Notes: a model not told the origin generated them from the letters alone. Positions 27,895 through 37,847 are shown, counted from the first letter of the stretch. The stretch is 64,000 nt of DNA from Lactococcus garvieae (GCF_016758115.1 NZ_WIVG01000001.1:1-64000); one strand, 5' to 3'. Made by a program: numbers and translations.

Positions 27895-29445
27895 ATGACT
27901 AAACGTGCGCTTATCAGTGTGTCGGATAAAAATGGAATTGTTGAATTTGCAGAGTCTTTGAGTAAGCTTGGCTTTGAAATTATCTCAACCGGTGGGACAA
28001 AAAAAACTTTGGATGAAGCAGGTATTGCAACTTTAGCGATTGAAAAAGTCACGCATTTTCCGGAAATGATGGATGGTCGTGTGAAAACATTGCATCCAAT
28101 GATTCATGGTGGGCTTTTGGCACGACGTGATTTGGACACGCATGTAGCTGCTTTAGAAGAGCACAATATTACCCCCATTGACTTGGTTGCTGTCAATCTT
28201 TATCCTTTCAAAGAGACACTTTTATCAGGAGCTGACCATCAAACAATTGTTGAGAATATTGATATTGGTGGTCCTTCAATGTTACGTTCTGCAGCAAAAA
28301 ATCATGCCGATGTTACTGTTCTTGTTGATCCAACAGACTATGCTACAGTTCTCAAAGAATTCGAAAAAGCTGGGGAAACTACCTTAGAGCTTCGTCAACG
28401 TTTGGCTGCCAAAGTTTTTCGACATACTGCTGCTTATGATGCGCTCATTGCACAATATTTAACAGAAAAATTTTCTGGTCAAGAGGAAAAACCTGAAAAG
28501 TTGACACTGACTTATGATTTAAAACAAGGGATGCGTTATGGTGAAAATCCACAACAAGATGCAGATTTTTATGAAAATGCACTCCCGACTGCTTATTCGA
28601 TTGGACAAAGTGTGCAGTTGCATGGTAAAGAATTATCTTACAACAATGTGCGTGATGCAGATGCTGCGCTGCAGATTGCGCGTGATTTTACGGAGCAACC
28701 TACCGTTGTGGCGCTTAAGCATATGAATCCTTGTGGCATTGGACAAGCGGTGACAATCGAGCAGGCTTGGGACTATGCTTATGAGGCAGACCCTGTTTCT
28801 ATCTTTGGGGGTATTGTCGTTTTAAATCGCCCAGTTGACCAGAAAACAGCGGAGAAAATGAGCAAAATCTTTTTAGAAATCATTATTGCACCAGCATTTT
28901 CTGATGAAGCTCTGGCAATTTTAACGAAAAAGAAAAATATTCGTTTGCTTACGCTTGATTTTGAACAAATTGGTGCATCAGAAAGAGAACCGATGATTAC
29001 AGGCGTGCTTGGCGGTGTTTTAGTACAAGAACAAGATGTTGTTACAGAACACCCAGAAGGTTGGACAGTAGTAACGCAAGACCAACCAGATATGGAACAA
29101 TGGGAAGCGCTAAAATTTGCATGGAAAGCGGTCAAGTATGTGAAGTCTAACGGTATCATTGTTACAAATGAACATCAAACACTCGGCGTTGGACCCGGTC
29201 AAACCAACCGTGTAGCTTCAGTGAAAATAGCAATAGAAGCCGCTCAGGAAAAAGGTTTAGATAATGCTGTGCTTGCCTCTGACGCCTTCTTCCCCTTTGC
29301 AGATAATATTGATGAGATTGCCAAATCTGGCATCAAAGCAATTGTCCAACCGGGCGGTTCCGTTCGCGATCAAGAAGTCATTGAAGCTTGCAACAAGTAT
29401 GGCATCACAATGGTCTTTACAGGTGTGAGACATTTCCGTCATTGA
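27895..29445 (+). CDS. purH: Bifunctional AICAR transformylase/IMP cyclohydrolase
   Basis: 516-residue enzyme for the last two steps to IMP. The N-terminal MGS-like cyclohydrolase domain starts [17 protein letters not shown] and includes STGGTKKTL and [12 protein letters not shown]. The transformylase domain carries LKHMNPCG with the Lys-His pair and ends with the GVRHFRH tail. It closes the operon and is followed by a strong terminator shared with treR on the other strand. Confidence 0.97.
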   Translation: MTKRALISVSDKNGIVEFAESLSKLGFEIISTGGTKKTLDEAGIATLAIEKVTHFPEMMDGRVKTLHPMIHGGLLARRDLDTHVAALEEHNITPIDLVAVNLYPFKETLLSGADHQTIVENIDIGGPSMLRSAAKNHADVTVLVDPTDYATVLKEFEKAGETTLELRQRLAAKVFRHTAAYDALIAQYLTEKFSGQEEKPEKLTLTYDLKQGMRYGENPQQDADFYENALPTAYSIGQSVQLHGKELSYNNVRDADAALQIARDFTEQPTVVALKHMNPCGIGQAVTIEQAWDYAYEADPVSIFGGIVVLNRPVDQKTAEKMSKIFLEIIIAPAFSDEALAILTKKKNIRLLTLDFEQIGASEREPMITGVLGGVLVQEQDVVTEHPEGWTVVTQDQPDMEQWEALKFAWKAVKYVKSNGIIVTNEHQTLGVGPGQTNRVASVKIAIEAAQEKGLDNAVLASDAFFPFADNIDEIAKSGIKAIVQPGGSVRDQEVIEACNKYGITMVFTGVRHFRH

Positions 29446-29446
29446 T

Positions 29447-29478
29447 AAAAAAAGCTAGACGAGAGTTTAGCTTTTTTT
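29447..29478. terminator. Bidirectional terminator between purH and treR
   Basis: Perfect 11-bp stem AAAAAAAGCTA (29447-29457) with TAGCTTTTTTT (29468-29478). T runs occur on both strands and the two genes converge on it. Confidence 0.85.
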
Positions 29479-29479
29479 A

Positions 29480-30196
29480 TTAGTGTTTCTGCCGTCTCGA
29501 AAACTCAGTAAAGCGGAACTTGTCCACCTGATGTCGGCTTTCTGTATATTGGAAAATACTATTGTCGGAGAGGTAAACATGACTGCGCACACTAACAACA
29601 TGGCGGTCTTTAGGGTTCAAGTCCAAATAGTCTTTGTCCTCAGTGTTAACAAAATCAATAGTAATCTCTTTTTGAGCATAGGAGATGTCTAAATTAAGCT
29701 GCTGCTCAAGATAAGCATAAAGGGAAGTTTGAATCATATCTTCTGTCATATTTGGTGCAATAGAAGCTAAGATATAGTCGCGATCAAGAATGACAAAACT
29801 GTTATCAATATTTCGGCGGCGCAAGATATGAAAAGCTTGAGCTCCTTCTTCAAAAAAAGAAAGCTCTGAAAGCTGCTTGTCTACAGTAATTTTCTCAAAA
29901 GTTAGGATTTCTGTAGTAGAGACAAAGTTTAAAGAATCTTTTAACTCTTTGAAAGAGATTAAACCGGATATGGGGAACATCAATCTTTCACGTGGAATAA
30001 CGATTGATCCGAAACCATGTCGCCGTTGAATAATGCCACTTTCTTCTAAAATTTTTAAAGCTTGTCTTACCGTTGCACGACTGGTTTGATAGATTTCTGT
30101 GAGCTGATTTTCGCTAGGCAAAAGTTCATTTTCGGGATAGGTTCCCTCAATTATTTTTTTCTCTAAATCTCGAAGAATGATTTCATACTTTTTCAT
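29480..30196 (-). CDS. treR: GntR-family trehalose operon repressor
   Basis: 238-residue repressor, with an N-terminal winged helix (LLPSENQLTEIYQTSRATVRQALKIL at about residues 24-49, then the RRHGFGSIVI wing) and a C-terminal UTRA effector domain that should bind trehalose-6-phosphate. It is divergent from the trehalose PTS and hydrolase genes. The start is ATG 30196; a longer frame to 30292 would run over the promoter region. No Shine-Dalgarno: TGCTACACT lies six bases before the ATG, so a leaderless mRNA is predicted. Confidence 0.9.
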   Translation of the reverse strand: MKKYEIILRDLEKKIIEGTYPENELLPSENQLTEIYQTSRATVRQALKILEESGIIQRRHGFGSIVIPRERLMFPISGLISFKELKDSLNFVSTTEILTFEKITVDKQLSELSFFEEGAQAFHILRRRNIDNSFVILDRDYILASIAPNMTEDMIQTSLYAYLEQQLNLDISYAQKEITIDFVNTEDKDYLDLNPKDRHVVSVRSHVYLSDNSIFQYTESRHQVDKFRFTEFSRRQKH

Positions 30197-30202
30197 AGTA
30201 TA

Positions 30203-30211
30203 AGTGTAGCA
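30203..30211 (-). promoter_or_regulatory. Extended -10 of treR, six bases before the ATG
   Basis: Read on the minus strand: TGCTACACT, then tatact, then the ATG at 30196. The hexamer TACACT is weaker than the others of this class, but it has the TGn extension. Confidence 0.5.
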
Positions 30212-30238
30212 AAAAAGAAGTTTAAGATAAAGTAAAAA

Positions 30239-30264
30239 TATAAACGCTTGCAAAACCGCTTTCA
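30239..30264 (+). promoter_or_regulatory. Two overlapping cre-like sites of the tre promoter
   Basis: 30249-30264 read on the minus strand is TGAAAGCGGTTTTGCA, with the left half of a cre site intact. 30239-30252 (TATAAACGCTTGCA) matches TGWAANCGNTNWCA except at two positions. Both cover the -35, so CcpA would repress. Confidence 0.6.
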
Positions 30265-30276
30265 TTTTGGTATCAT
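30248..30276 (+). promoter_or_regulatory. Promoter of the trehalose operon
   Basis: TTGCAA (30248-30253), 17 bases, and TATCAT (30271-30276) with a TGG extension. Confidence 0.65.
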
Positions 30277-30277
30277 T

Positions 30278-30295
30278 AACTTGTACGTACAAGTT
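30278..30295 (+). promoter_or_regulatory. TreR operator
   Basis: AACTTGTACGTACAAGTT is a perfect 18-bp palindrome across the inferred start point, between divergent treR and the PTS genes. It resembles the TTGTATATACAA operators of Bacillus TreR. Confidence 0.75.
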
Positions 30296-30324
30296 ATCAA
30301 TTTATTATGTTTAAGGAGAGAAAG

Positions 30325-30810
30325 ATGCTAGGTTTTGGCAAGAAAAAAACTTTGAGTGATGACACAGGTCTATATGCACCTCTATCAGGTACAGTCATTG
30401 ATTTAGAACAGGTCGCGGACCCCGTGTTCTCAAAAAAAGTGATGGGGGATGGTTATGCAATTGAGCCAACGAGTGATCAAATTGTCAGTCCCGTAGCGGG
30501 GGAGGTCACCTTGGTTCAAGGCCATGCTTTAGGATTTAAGCGTGCTGATGGTTTAGAAGTCTTACTTCATTTGGGAATCGATACAGTAAGCCTCAACGGT
30601 CAACCGTTTCACATTAAGGTAAAGCTAGGGGATAAAGTTGAAGGCGGCGACAAGCTTGGGCGTGTGGATTGGCAACAGGTTGAAGCGGCAGGGCTTCCTT
30701 TGACAAGTATGATTTTAATCACCAATACTTCTGAAAAATTGGGCAGTCTTTCTATTGAAAAAGGAAAAGTTCAGGCAGGCGATAAGCTTGGCCAAGCAAA
30801 AGCAAAATAA
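30325..30810 (+). CDS. PTS glucose-type EIIA protein
   Basis: 161-residue soluble EIIA-Glc domain, which passes phosphate from HPr to the trehalose EIIBC encoded next. The phosphorylated His lies in VLLHLGIDTVSLNGQ, and the second active-site His in VTLVQGHALGF region. Start ATG 30325 has AAGGAGAG upstream. Being a separate protein while the next gene is EIIBC shows the trehalose permease is split here. Confidence 0.92.
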   Translation: MLGFGKKKTLSDDTGLYAPLSGTVIDLEQVADPVFSKKVMGDGYAIEPTSDQIVSPVAGEVTLVQGHALGFKRADGLEVLLHLGIDTVSLNGQPFHIKVKLGDKVEGGDKLGRVDWQQVEAAGLPLTSMILITNTSEKLGSLSIEKGKVQAGDKLGQAKAK

Positions 30811-30822
30811 AAAGGAGAAATC

Positions 30823-32370
30823 ATGGCAGATTACAAAAAACTTGCAGCAGATATTATTGAAGCTGTTGGTGGAGAAGAAAATATTACAAAGGCTATTCAT
30901 TGTATCACACGCTTACGTTTTTATTTAGTAGATAAAGATAAGGCAGATAACGAAAAAATAGAAGCTATGGACGGTGTTGCTGGCGTTGTTTATAATGCTA
31001 ACTTAGGACAATATCAGGTTGTTATCGGTCAAGCTGTTGCAGATGTTTATGATGAAATTGTGGCTCAACTTGGAAGTCGTGTAGTTGAGGGTGCTGATGA
31101 TAACATAGTAACCGAAGAAAACAAGGTGTCGAAGAACCCAGTTGCGCGTGCTTTTCAGGTTGTGGTTGGAACAATCACAGGTTCAATGATGCCAATCATT
31201 GGTCTTCTAGCTGCTGGTGGTATGATTAATGGTATCCTTAACATGTTTGTTAAGGGAAATCATATTTTTGAACTTATTAGTCCTACTGACCCGACTTATA
31301 TTATTATTTCAACATTGGCAATGGCGCCGTTCTATTTCTTGCCGGTTTTAGTTGGCTACGCGGCTGCAAAACAGCTAGGGTCAGACCCTTACGTTGTCGC
31401 TGCGGTAGGTGGCTTTATGATCCACCCTGCATTACAAGGTCTTGTAGCAGCACCAAATATTATTCAAAATGGTGAGATTGTTGCAGGAAAAGCTCCCGTT
31501 GTTATGGAGTTCTTTGGTGTTACCTTTAATACAAGTTATTTTAACATCCCAGTGAGTCTTCCTAACTATGCCTACACCATCTTCCCTATCATTGTAGCTG
31601 CTTGGTTAGCAAAACCTATTGGTTCTTGGCTTAAAAAGCATATGCCTTTGGCACTTCGTTCAATTTTTGTACCAATGATTACTTTCTTTATCGTTGCTTC
31701 ATTGGTTCTATTGCTGGTAGGGCCTGTGATTAGTATTGTTTCATCAGCACTTGCTTCGGTTATTACTGGTTTGATTAACCTTAACCTCACTATAGCAGGA
31801 GCAATTATTGGTGGTCTTTATCAAGTTTTGGTTATCTTTGGTCTTCACTGGCTCGTTATTCCTATTTTGACACAGCAAATTGTGACAACGGGAGAATCAA
31901 ATATTAATATGATTGTTTCCTTCACAATGTTAGCACAAGGTGCAGGAGCTTTAACTGTTTTCCTCAAAACACGTCAGCAAAGTCTTAAAGGTTTAGCATT
32001 GCCTGCGGCTATTTCGGCTTTCTGTGGTGTAACAGAGCCAGCCATGTACGGTATTAACTTGAAGTATATGCGCGTATTTATTATGAGTTCAATCGGTGCA
32101 GCAGCAGGTGCAGCTGTAGCAGGTCTCTTAGACTTGCATATGTATGGCTTCTCCGGCTCACTTATTGGTTTCCCTAACTTTGCGGCTACGACAAATCCAC
32201 TGACGCATGCTGCAGGTAACCCGAATAACTTCATTGTTTTCTGGATTGCAACAGCAGTGTGTATCCTTGTTTCAATGACATTGGTGTGGTTCTTTGGTTT
32301 CAAAGACTCAGATACAATGGGAACAGGTCTTGAAAAGAAAAACGTATTTAAATCAGCTATAAATAAATAA
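30823..32370 (+). CDS. treP: Trehalose-type PTS EIIBC permease
   Basis: 515-residue membrane permease that imports trehalose as trehalose-6-phosphate. The EIIB domain (residues 1-80) carries the phosphocysteine in IHCITRLRFYL. The EIIC domain has about ten helices with AFCGVTEPAMYGINL, the sugar-binding motif of the glucose superfamily. It lies 12 bases after the EIIA gene and before the hydrolase, under the TreR operator. Confidence 0.93.
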   Translation: MADYKKLAADIIEAVGGEENITKAIHCITRLRFYLVDKDKADNEKIEAMDGVAGVVYNANLGQYQVVIGQAVADVYDEIVAQLGSRVVEGADDNIVTEENKVSKNPVARAFQVVVGTITGSMMPIIGLLAAGGMINGILNMFVKGNHIFELISPTDPTYIIISTLAMAPFYFLPVLVGYAAAKQLGSDPYVVAAVGGFMIHPALQGLVAAPNIIQNGEIVAGKAPVVMEFFGVTFNTSYFNIPVSLPNYAYTIFPIIVAAWLAKPIGSWLKKHMPLALRSIFVPMITFFIVASLVLLLVGPVISIVSSALASVITGLINLNLTIAGAIIGGLYQVLVIFGLHWLVIPILTQQIVTTGESNINMIVSFTMLAQGAGALTVFLKTRQQSLKGLALPAAISAFCGVTEPAMYGINLKYMRVFIMSSIGAAAGAAVAGLLDLHMYGFSGSLIGFPNFAATTNPLTHAAGNPNNFIVFWIATAVCILVSMTLVWFFGFKDSDTMGTGLEKKNVFKSAINK

Positions 32371-32393
32371 ATAAAAAACAAAGGAAGAAGATT

Positions 32394-34004
32394 ATGATAT
32401 TAAGCGAGAAAGTCATCTATCAGATTTATCCTAAATCATTTTTAGACACAACGGGAAATGGTATCGGTGATCTTAGAGGGATCACGGAAAAATTGCCCTA
32501 TCTGGCAGAGTTGGGAATTGATATGATTTGGCTCAATCCTTTTTACCCTAGTCCTCAAAAAGATAACGGTTATGATATATCTGATTATATGAATATCGAT
32601 CCTGTATTCGGTGATTTTGAAGATTTTGATCAAATGATTGCCCGAGGGAAAGAACTAGGTATTGAGTTTATGCTGGATATGGTTTTGAACCATGTTTCAA
32701 CAGAACATGAATGGTTTAAAAAGGCCTTAGCCGGTGATAAATACTACCAAGACTTCTTCATTTTAAGAGACCAACCTACAGATTGGCGCTCTAAATTTGG
32801 TGGCAGCGCCTGGGCTCCCTTTGGGGATACAGGAAAGTACTACCTTCACCTGTATGATGTGACCCAAGCTGACTTAAATTGGCGCAATAAAAATGTGCGT
32901 CAAGAGTTGTTCAAAGTCGTTAATTTTTGGCGCTCAAAAGGAATTTCAGGTTTCCGTTTCGATGTGATTAATGTAATTGGAAAAGACGAAATTCTTAAAA
33001 ATAATCCAGAATTTGAGGGGAAATTTGAGTATACAGATAAGCCGATAACTCATGAATATCTCCAAATGTTAAATCGAGAGACTTTTGGTCAGGATGAGAA
33101 TGCCATAACAGTGGGTGAAATGAGCTCGACAACGATTGAGAACAGTATTCTCTATACGCAACCTGAACGAAAAGAACTAAGTATGGTCTTTAATTTTCAC
33201 CATCTTAAAACGGACTATAAAGACGGAAATAAGTGGACCAAAGCTCCCTTTAACTTTCAAATGCTGAAGCATCTTTTCCATGAGTGGGGAGAAAAAATGG
33301 GACAAGGAGGAGGCTGGAATGCAAATTTCTGGAATAATCATGATCAGCCCCGAGCCCTTAACCGTTTTGTTGATGTGAAGAACTTTCGAGTGAAAGGGGC
33401 AACGATGCTCGCAGCTTCAATTCATCTTAGTCGAGGGACACCTTTCATTTATATGGGAGAAGAAATTGGAATGATAGATCCAGACTATGATTCTGTAGCA
33501 GATTACAAAGATGTAGAGGCACGAAACGCTTATGAAATGCTGATAAAGCAAGGAAAATCAGAAGAAGAAGCCTTTGACATAGTCAGCATCAAGTCTCGAG
33601 ACAATTCACGAACACCGATGCAGTGGGACAATAGTACAAATGCAGGCTTTACAAGAGGAGAGCCCTGGCTTAAAGTTGGAAAACATACAGATATCAATGT
33701 GAAAAAAGACAAGGATGGAGAAATCTACAAATTCTATAAGAAAATGATTGATTTACGCAAGTCTGAAAAAATCATTTCTGAAGGAAGTTACAAACCTGCA
33801 CTTGAGGACGCTGAGCACATTTATGCCTTTGTTCGTGAATATGGTGAACAGCGTCTGCTCGTTCTTAATAATTTTGCAAATCATAGTGTGAATTTTAAAA
33901 TTCCTCAAGGCTTTGAAAAAGCAGAAGTTTTTGTCAATAATTATGGTTCATATGAGAGCGAAACACTTGCCCCATATCAATCTGTAGCCTTATTGGCAAA
34001 GTAG
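32394..34004 (+). CDS. treC: Trehalose-6-phosphate hydrolase (GH13)
   Basis: 536-residue alpha-amylase-family enzyme that splits trehalose-6-phosphate into glucose and glucose-6-phosphate. The GH13 regions are visible: MVLNHVS, GFRFDVINVIG with the nucleophile Asp, VGEMSS with the acid Glu, and NHDQPR with the transition-state Asp. Genes of L. lactis are known to use a GH65 phosphorylase instead, so this locus follows the Bacillus plan. Last gene of the tre operon. Confidence 0.93.
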   Translation: MILSEKVIYQIYPKSFLDTTGNGIGDLRGITEKLPYLAELGIDMIWLNPFYPSPQKDNGYDISDYMNIDPVFGDFEDFDQMIARGKELGIEFMLDMVLNHVSTEHEWFKKALAGDKYYQDFFILRDQPTDWRSKFGGSAWAPFGDTGKYYLHLYDVTQADLNWRNKNVRQELFKVVNFWRSKGISGFRFDVINVIGKDEILKNNPEFEGKFEYTDKPITHEYLQMLNRETFGQDENAITVGEMSSTTIENSILYTQPERKELSMVFNFHHLKTDYKDGNKWTKAPFNFQMLKHLFHEWGEKMGQGGGWNANFWNNHDQPRALNRFVDVKNFRVKGATMLAASIHLSRGTPFIYMGEEIGMIDPDYDSVADYKDVEARNAYEMLIKQGKSEEEAFDIVSIKSRDNSRTPMQWDNSTNAGFTRGEPWLKVGKHTDINVKKDKDGEIYKFYKKMIDLRKSEKIISEGSYKPALEDAEHIYAFVREYGEQRLLVLNNFANHSVNFKIPQGFEKAEVFVNNYGSYESETLAPYQSVALLAK

Positions 34005-34032
34005 TGCTGCCTTATTTTCATGAAAAAACTCT

Positions 34033-34055
34033 TTTGTTGAAAAAATTTCAACAAA
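34033..34055 (+). promoter_or_regulatory. Inverted repeat before the HAD nucleotidase gene
   Basis: TTTGTTGAAA and TTTCAACAAA, ten-base perfect arms around AAA, about 40 bases before the ATG at 34096. No T tail follows, so it looks more like an operator than a terminator. Confidence 0.4.
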
Positions 34056-34095
34056 TCGTTAAACTAGATTCATATATTTTTTAGGAAGAGAGAAA

Positions 34096-34788
34096 ATGAC
34101 TGTACTACTTTTTGATATAGACAATACGCTTCTTGATTTTGATAAGGCAGAATATATGGCTTTGGGAAAAATTTTTGAACAGTATCATATTGAAGATACA
34201 AAGGAAAATAGGGCTATCTATTCGCGCGAAAATAAAGCCTTGTGGCGCAGTCACGAAGCAGGAGAAATCAGTCGTGAAGAACTGCTTACCACACGTTTTG
34301 CCAAAGCTTTTAGGGCCTTGGGTGTAACCGAAGTGTACGATGCTTCTGCCGTTGATGCTACTTATCAGCGTTATCTTGCACAAGGGCATGAACTCATTTT
34401 TCATGCTAAAGAACTTTTGGATAGACTGGCACAGGAAAAAAGAGAAATGTATATCGTCAGTAATGGCACATCTAAAGTATCACGTCCACGCATTTTAGAG
34501 TCCGGTATTGAGCGATATTTCAAAGACATTTTTATTAGTGAGGAAATTGGGAAACACAAACCGTCAAAAGAATTCTTTGATTATGTTTTCGATCATATTG
34601 ACCATGCGGAGGAGAAAGATTTCGCAATCGTTGGTGACACTCTAACAACAGATATCTTAGGTGGGAAAAATGCTGGAATAAAAACGATTTGGTATAACCC
34701 GAAACATTTAAGTACTCAAGAAGAGTTGGTGCCAGATTGTGAGATTGAAGATTTATTGGAAATCCCTTTTTTACCTGTCCTCTCTTGA
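34096..34788 (+). CDS. HAD nucleotidase, YjjG type
   Basis: 230-residue HAD phosphatase with motif I LLFDIDNTLLDFD, motif II VSNGTSK, a Lys in GKHKPSKEFFDYV, and motif IV GDTLTTDI. A helical cap follows motif I. The family name is pyrimidine 5'-nucleotidase YjjG, which clears non-canonical nucleotides, and that is the best inference here. AGGAAGAGAG precedes the ATG. Its terminator lies in the purD control region. Confidence 0.85.
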   Translation: MTVLLFDIDNTLLDFDKAEYMALGKIFEQYHIEDTKENRAIYSRENKALWRSHEAGEISREELLTTRFAKAFRALGVTEVYDASAVDATYQRYLAQGHELIFHAKELLDRLAQEKREMYIVSNGTSKVSRPRILESGIERYFKDIFISEEIGKHKPSKEFFDYVFDHIDHAEEKDFAIVGDTLTTDILGGKNAGIKTIWYNPKHLSTQEELVPDCEIEDLLEIPFLPVLS

Positions 34789-34789
34789 T

Positions 34790-34802
34790 AATTCCGAACG
34801 TT
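34790..34802 (+). promoter_or_regulatory. PurBox upstream of purD
   Basis: AATTCCGAACGTT matches AWWWCCGAACWWT at 12 of 13 positions. Its centre is 76 bp upstream of the start inferred from TAAGAT at 34860. Confidence 0.75.
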
Positions 34803-34819
34803 TGAACAAGAATATATTT

Positions 34820-34847
34820 AAAAAGTCCTCTAGGGCTTTTTCTTTTT
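34820..34847 (+). terminator. Terminator of the HAD gene, inside the purD control region
   Basis: AAAAAGTCCT (34820-34829) with AGGGCTTTTT (34832-34841), one G-U pair, followed by further T. Confidence 0.8.
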
Positions 34848-34859
34848 ATCTAAATATTT

Positions 34860-34865
34860 TAAGAT
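34860..34865 (+). promoter_or_regulatory. Inferred -10 of purD
   Basis: TAAGAT without a clear -35, which suits PurR activation from the PurBox at 34790. Confidence 0.4.
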
Positions 34866-34891
34866 AGAGGTGAGAAAGAAAGTGAGGTAAT

Positions 34892-36124
34892 ATGAGGGTT
34901 TTAGTCGTTGGTTCAGGTGGGCGTGAACATGCAATTGCTCGAAAATTTGCTCAAAGTGAAAAGGTGGATAAAGTTTTTATTTGCCCAGGAAATGTCGGAA
35001 TGACAGAAGAAAAACTAAAAACAGTGGCTATTTCCGAACTTGATAGTCAATCTTTGGCTGGTTTTGCTAAAAAAGAAGAGATTGATTTGACTTTTGTCGG
35101 GTCGGAAACGGCACTAATGAACGGTATCGTTGATGTATTTTTAGAAGAAGGCTTGCGTATATTCGGTCCAAGAGCTGATGCGGCACAGATTGAAGGAAGC
35201 AAGAGCTTTGCTAAATCTATTATGAAAAAATACGGTGTGCCAACAGCAGACTATGAAAGCTTTTTAGACTTGGAAGAAGCTCTAAACTATGTTGAGAAAA
35301 AAGGAGCTCCTATTGTCATTAAGGCCGATGGATTGGCTGCGGGCAAGGGTGTCACTGTAGCAATGGACTTAGAAACAGCAAGAGCTGCTTTAATAGACAT
35401 TTTCCAGATGAATGAAGCAAAAGTAGTTGTGGAGGAATATCTTGAAGGTGAGGAATTTTCCCTCTTCAGCCTGGTTCATGAGGGTAAGATATACCCACTG
35501 CCTATTGCTCAGGATCATAAGCGGGCCTTTGATGGGGATCAAGGTCCTAACACAGGAGGAATGGGGGCATATGCGCCAGTACCTCATATTCCAGAAAGTA
35601 TTGTTCAAGAAGCTTTAGAGAGGATTGTTGAACCAACGATTGCTGGATTAAGGGCTGAAAACAAATCCTTCACAGGAGTGCTTTATGCAGGGTTAATATG
35701 GACGGCGCAAGGTGTAAAGACAATTGAATTTAATGCTCGGTTTGGAGATCCAGAAACACAAGTGGTTTTGGAGACAATAAGGAGCGATTTTGCTGAAAAT
35801 ATAATAGACATTTTAGAAGGCAGAGAGCCGCAGTTGATGTGGAATACAGATGAAATCACTTTAGGAGTAGTCGTGGCGAATCAAGGTTATCCTAATACTT
35901 CAACAGGAAGTGTTGCCTTGCCTGACTTGTCTGGTTTAAATTGCTTTTATGCCGGCGTTGTCGAAAGAAATGGACAACTGTTTTCAAGTGGGGGACGTGT
36001 GTATATGGCTACGGAAACAGGAACAGATATAAGGAGCGTTCAGAAGGCATTGTATACAAAGTTAGACAGTTTAGACAATGAAGGGATGTTTTACCGAACA
36101 GATATTGGAAATAAAGGAGTATAA
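34892..36124 (+). CDS. purD: GAR synthetase
   Basis: 410-residue ATP-grasp enzyme joining phosphoribosylamine and glycine. [15 protein letters not shown], the [11 protein letters not shown] and [18 protein letters not shown] segments, [15 protein letters not shown], the [24 protein letters not shown] motif and [10 protein letters not shown] are intact. Two bases separate it from purE. It starts the second purine transcription unit. Confidence 0.96.
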   Translation: MRVLVVGSGGREHAIARKFAQSEKVDKVFICPGNVGMTEEKLKTVAISELDSQSLAGFAKKEEIDLTFVGSETALMNGIVDVFLEEGLRIFGPRADAAQIEGSKSFAKSIMKKYGVPTADYESFLDLEEALNYVEKKGAPIVIKADGLAAGKGVTVAMDLETARAALIDIFQMNEAKVVVEEYLEGEEFSLFSLVHEGKIYPLPIAQDHKRAFDGDQGPNTGGMGAYAPVPHIPESIVQEALERIVEPTIAGLRAENKSFTGVLYAGLIWTAQGVKTIEFNARFGDPETQVVLETIRSDFAENIIDILEGREPQLMWNTDEITLGVVVANQGYPNTSTGSVALPDLSGLNCFYAGVVERNGQLFSSGGRVYMATETGTDIRSVQKALYTKLDSLDNEGMFYRTDIGNKGV

Positions 36125-36126
36125 GA

Positions 36127-36612
36127 ATGTCAGAAGTTGCAGTTATTATGGGCTCTCTTTCAGATTGGGAAACAATGAAGCAAAGTACACAAGTTTTGGA
36201 AGAATTTGGTATAGCGTTTGATAAAAAAGTAGTATCGGCACATCGAACACCAGAAATAATGTTGGATTTTGCCAAAAATGCAGAAAAGCAAGGCTATAAG
36301 GTAATTATTGCAGGAGCTGGAGGTGCAGCTCACTTACCGGGAATGGTTGCTTCGATGACGCTACTTCCCGTGATTGGTGTGCCAATCCAGTCTCGTGCCT
36401 TATCGGGCTTGGATAGTCTTTACTCTATAGTACAGATGCCAGGTGGTGTACCTGTTGCTAGCATGGCTATAGGAACAGCAGGCGCCAAAAATGCAGGACT
36501 CTATGCAGTTCAAATTTTGGCGCTGGGTAATCAAAGCTTGGCTAAAAAATTAAAAAAATACAGGGAAAATGCTGCAGAAATATCTGTGGCATCGACCAAA
36601 AAGCTACTGTAA
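36127..36612 (+). CDS. purE: N5-CAIR mutase
   Basis: 161-residue class I PurE that moves the carboxyl group of N5-CAIR to make [17 protein letters not shown], the SAHRTPE loop with the catalytic His, and [25 protein letters not shown] are typical. AAAGGAG precedes the ATG. An intrinsic terminator separates it from purK. Confidence 0.96.
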   Translation: MSEVAVIMGSLSDWETMKQSTQVLEEFGIAFDKKVVSAHRTPEIMLDFAKNAEKQGYKVIIAGAGGAAHLPGMVASMTLLPVIGVPIQSRALSGLDSLYSIVQMPGGVPVASMAIGTAGAKNAGLYAVQILALGNQSLAKKLKKYRENAAEISVASTKKLL

Positions 36613-36670
36613 ACTTATGTTTTAAAAGTTAGTGTAATATTTGTAAAAATAATTCTATATTAGTAAATAA

Positions 36671-36698
36671 AAATCCGTATAATTAACGGATTTATTTT
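36671..36698 (+). terminator. Terminator between purE and purK
   Basis: AAATCCGT (36671-36678) and ACGGATTT (36686-36693) with a short T-rich tail. No PurBox or clear promoter was found before purK, so read-through is likely needed. Confidence 0.65.
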
Positions 36699-36734
36699 TA
36701 AACTATCCAAAAAAGAGTAGGGGAAAGAAGAAAA

Positions 36735-37847
36735 ATGACCTATAATGAAAATATGCAACATAAGAAAAAAACAATTGGAATTATTGGCGGTGGTCAGTTA
36801 GGGCAGATGATGGCTATCTCTGCACAATATATGGGTCATAAAGTAATTACTTTAGACCCTAATCCGAACTGTCCCGCAGCAAAATGTTCGGACGAGTTGC
36901 TTATTGCTGATTACGATGATGTCGATGCGCTTCTAAAACTAGCCTACGCTTGTGATTTAATAACTTACGAGTTTGAAAATGTATCATCAAAAGCACTGTA
37001 TGAATTAGAAACATGTGTAGACATTCCGCAAGGTATCAGATTGTTGGAAATCACGCAGAACCGTAAATTAGAAAAAGAGTTTTTAGAAGAGTGTGAGGTG
37101 AAGATAGCACCATGGAAGCTGGTTTGTGATGCTCAAGACCTTCCAAAAAAGGTGACCAAGAAACAAGTTCTTAAAACGACAACAGGAGGCTATGACGGGC
37201 ATGGGCAAGTTGTCTTAAAGAGTGAAGAGGATTTGAAAGAGGCAATAAAATTAGCAGACAGTGCTGAGTGTGTTTTGGAGGACTTCGTTAATTTTTCTTA
37301 TGAAATTTCGATTATTATAAGTGGAAATGGTAAAGATTTTGTTACCTTTCCCTTATGTCAAAACGAGCATGTTAACAATATTTTGCACCGTACGATTGCT
37401 CCTGCACTAGTTTCTTCTGAAATAAGCGAAAAAGCAGAACACTTAGCTCTAGCAATAGCAAAAAAGCTCCAGCTTTCAGGAACGCTTTGTGTTGAAATGT
37501 TTCTTACAGAGTCAGGGGATATTTATGTTAATGAACTTGCTCCGCGTCCACATAACTCAGGTCATTACACGATAGAAGCCTGCGATTTTTCACAATTTGA
37601 TTTACATATCAAAGGCATACTGGGTGAAAAATTGCCCGAGCCTCGTCTTTTAAAAAAGGCGATTATGATAAATATCTTAGGTCAGGATGTTACTAAAGTT
37701 GAAAAAATAAACCGTGAACATCCCGAATGGCACATCCATGATTATGGGAAATTAGAAGCAAAAGCAGGCAGAAAAATGGGACACATCACAATTCTGACAG
37801 ATGACATTTTAGAAAGCCTAAGGGAAATATCAAGTTTGCAGATATAG
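36735..37847 (+). CDS. purK: N5-CAIR synthetase
   Basis: 370-residue ATP-grasp enzyme that carboxylates AIR with bicarbonate. TIGIIGGGQLGQMMA is the N-terminal dinucleotide-like fold, KTTTGGYDGHGQVV the ATP-binding loop, and NELAPRPHNSGHYTIEA the substrate motif. ATG 36735 has AGGGGAAAG upstream; ATG 36753 is possible. The next gene follows 30 bases later. Confidence 0.95.
   Translation: MTYNENMQHKKKTIGIIGGGQLGQMMAISAQYMGHKVITLDPNPNCPAAKCSDELLIADYDDVDALLKLAYACDLITYEFENVSSKALYELETCVDIPQGIRLLEITQNRKLEKEFLEECEVKIAPWKLVCDAQDLPKKVTKKQVLKTTTGGYDGHGQVVLKSEEDLKEAIKLADSAECVLEDFVNFSYEISIIISGNGKDFVTFPLCQNEHVNNILHRTIAPALVSSEISEKAEHLALAIAKKLQLSGTLCVEMFLTESGDIYVNELAPRPHNSGHYTIEACDFSQFDLHIKGILGEKLPEPRLLKKAIMINILGQDVTKVEKINREHPEWHIHDYGKLEAKAGRKMGHITILTDDILESLREISSLQI

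Noticed and set aside
32394-34004. Trehalose-6-phosphate phosphorylase
   Set aside because: The protein has GH13 catalytic motifs (GFRFD, GEM, NHDQPR), not those of GH65.
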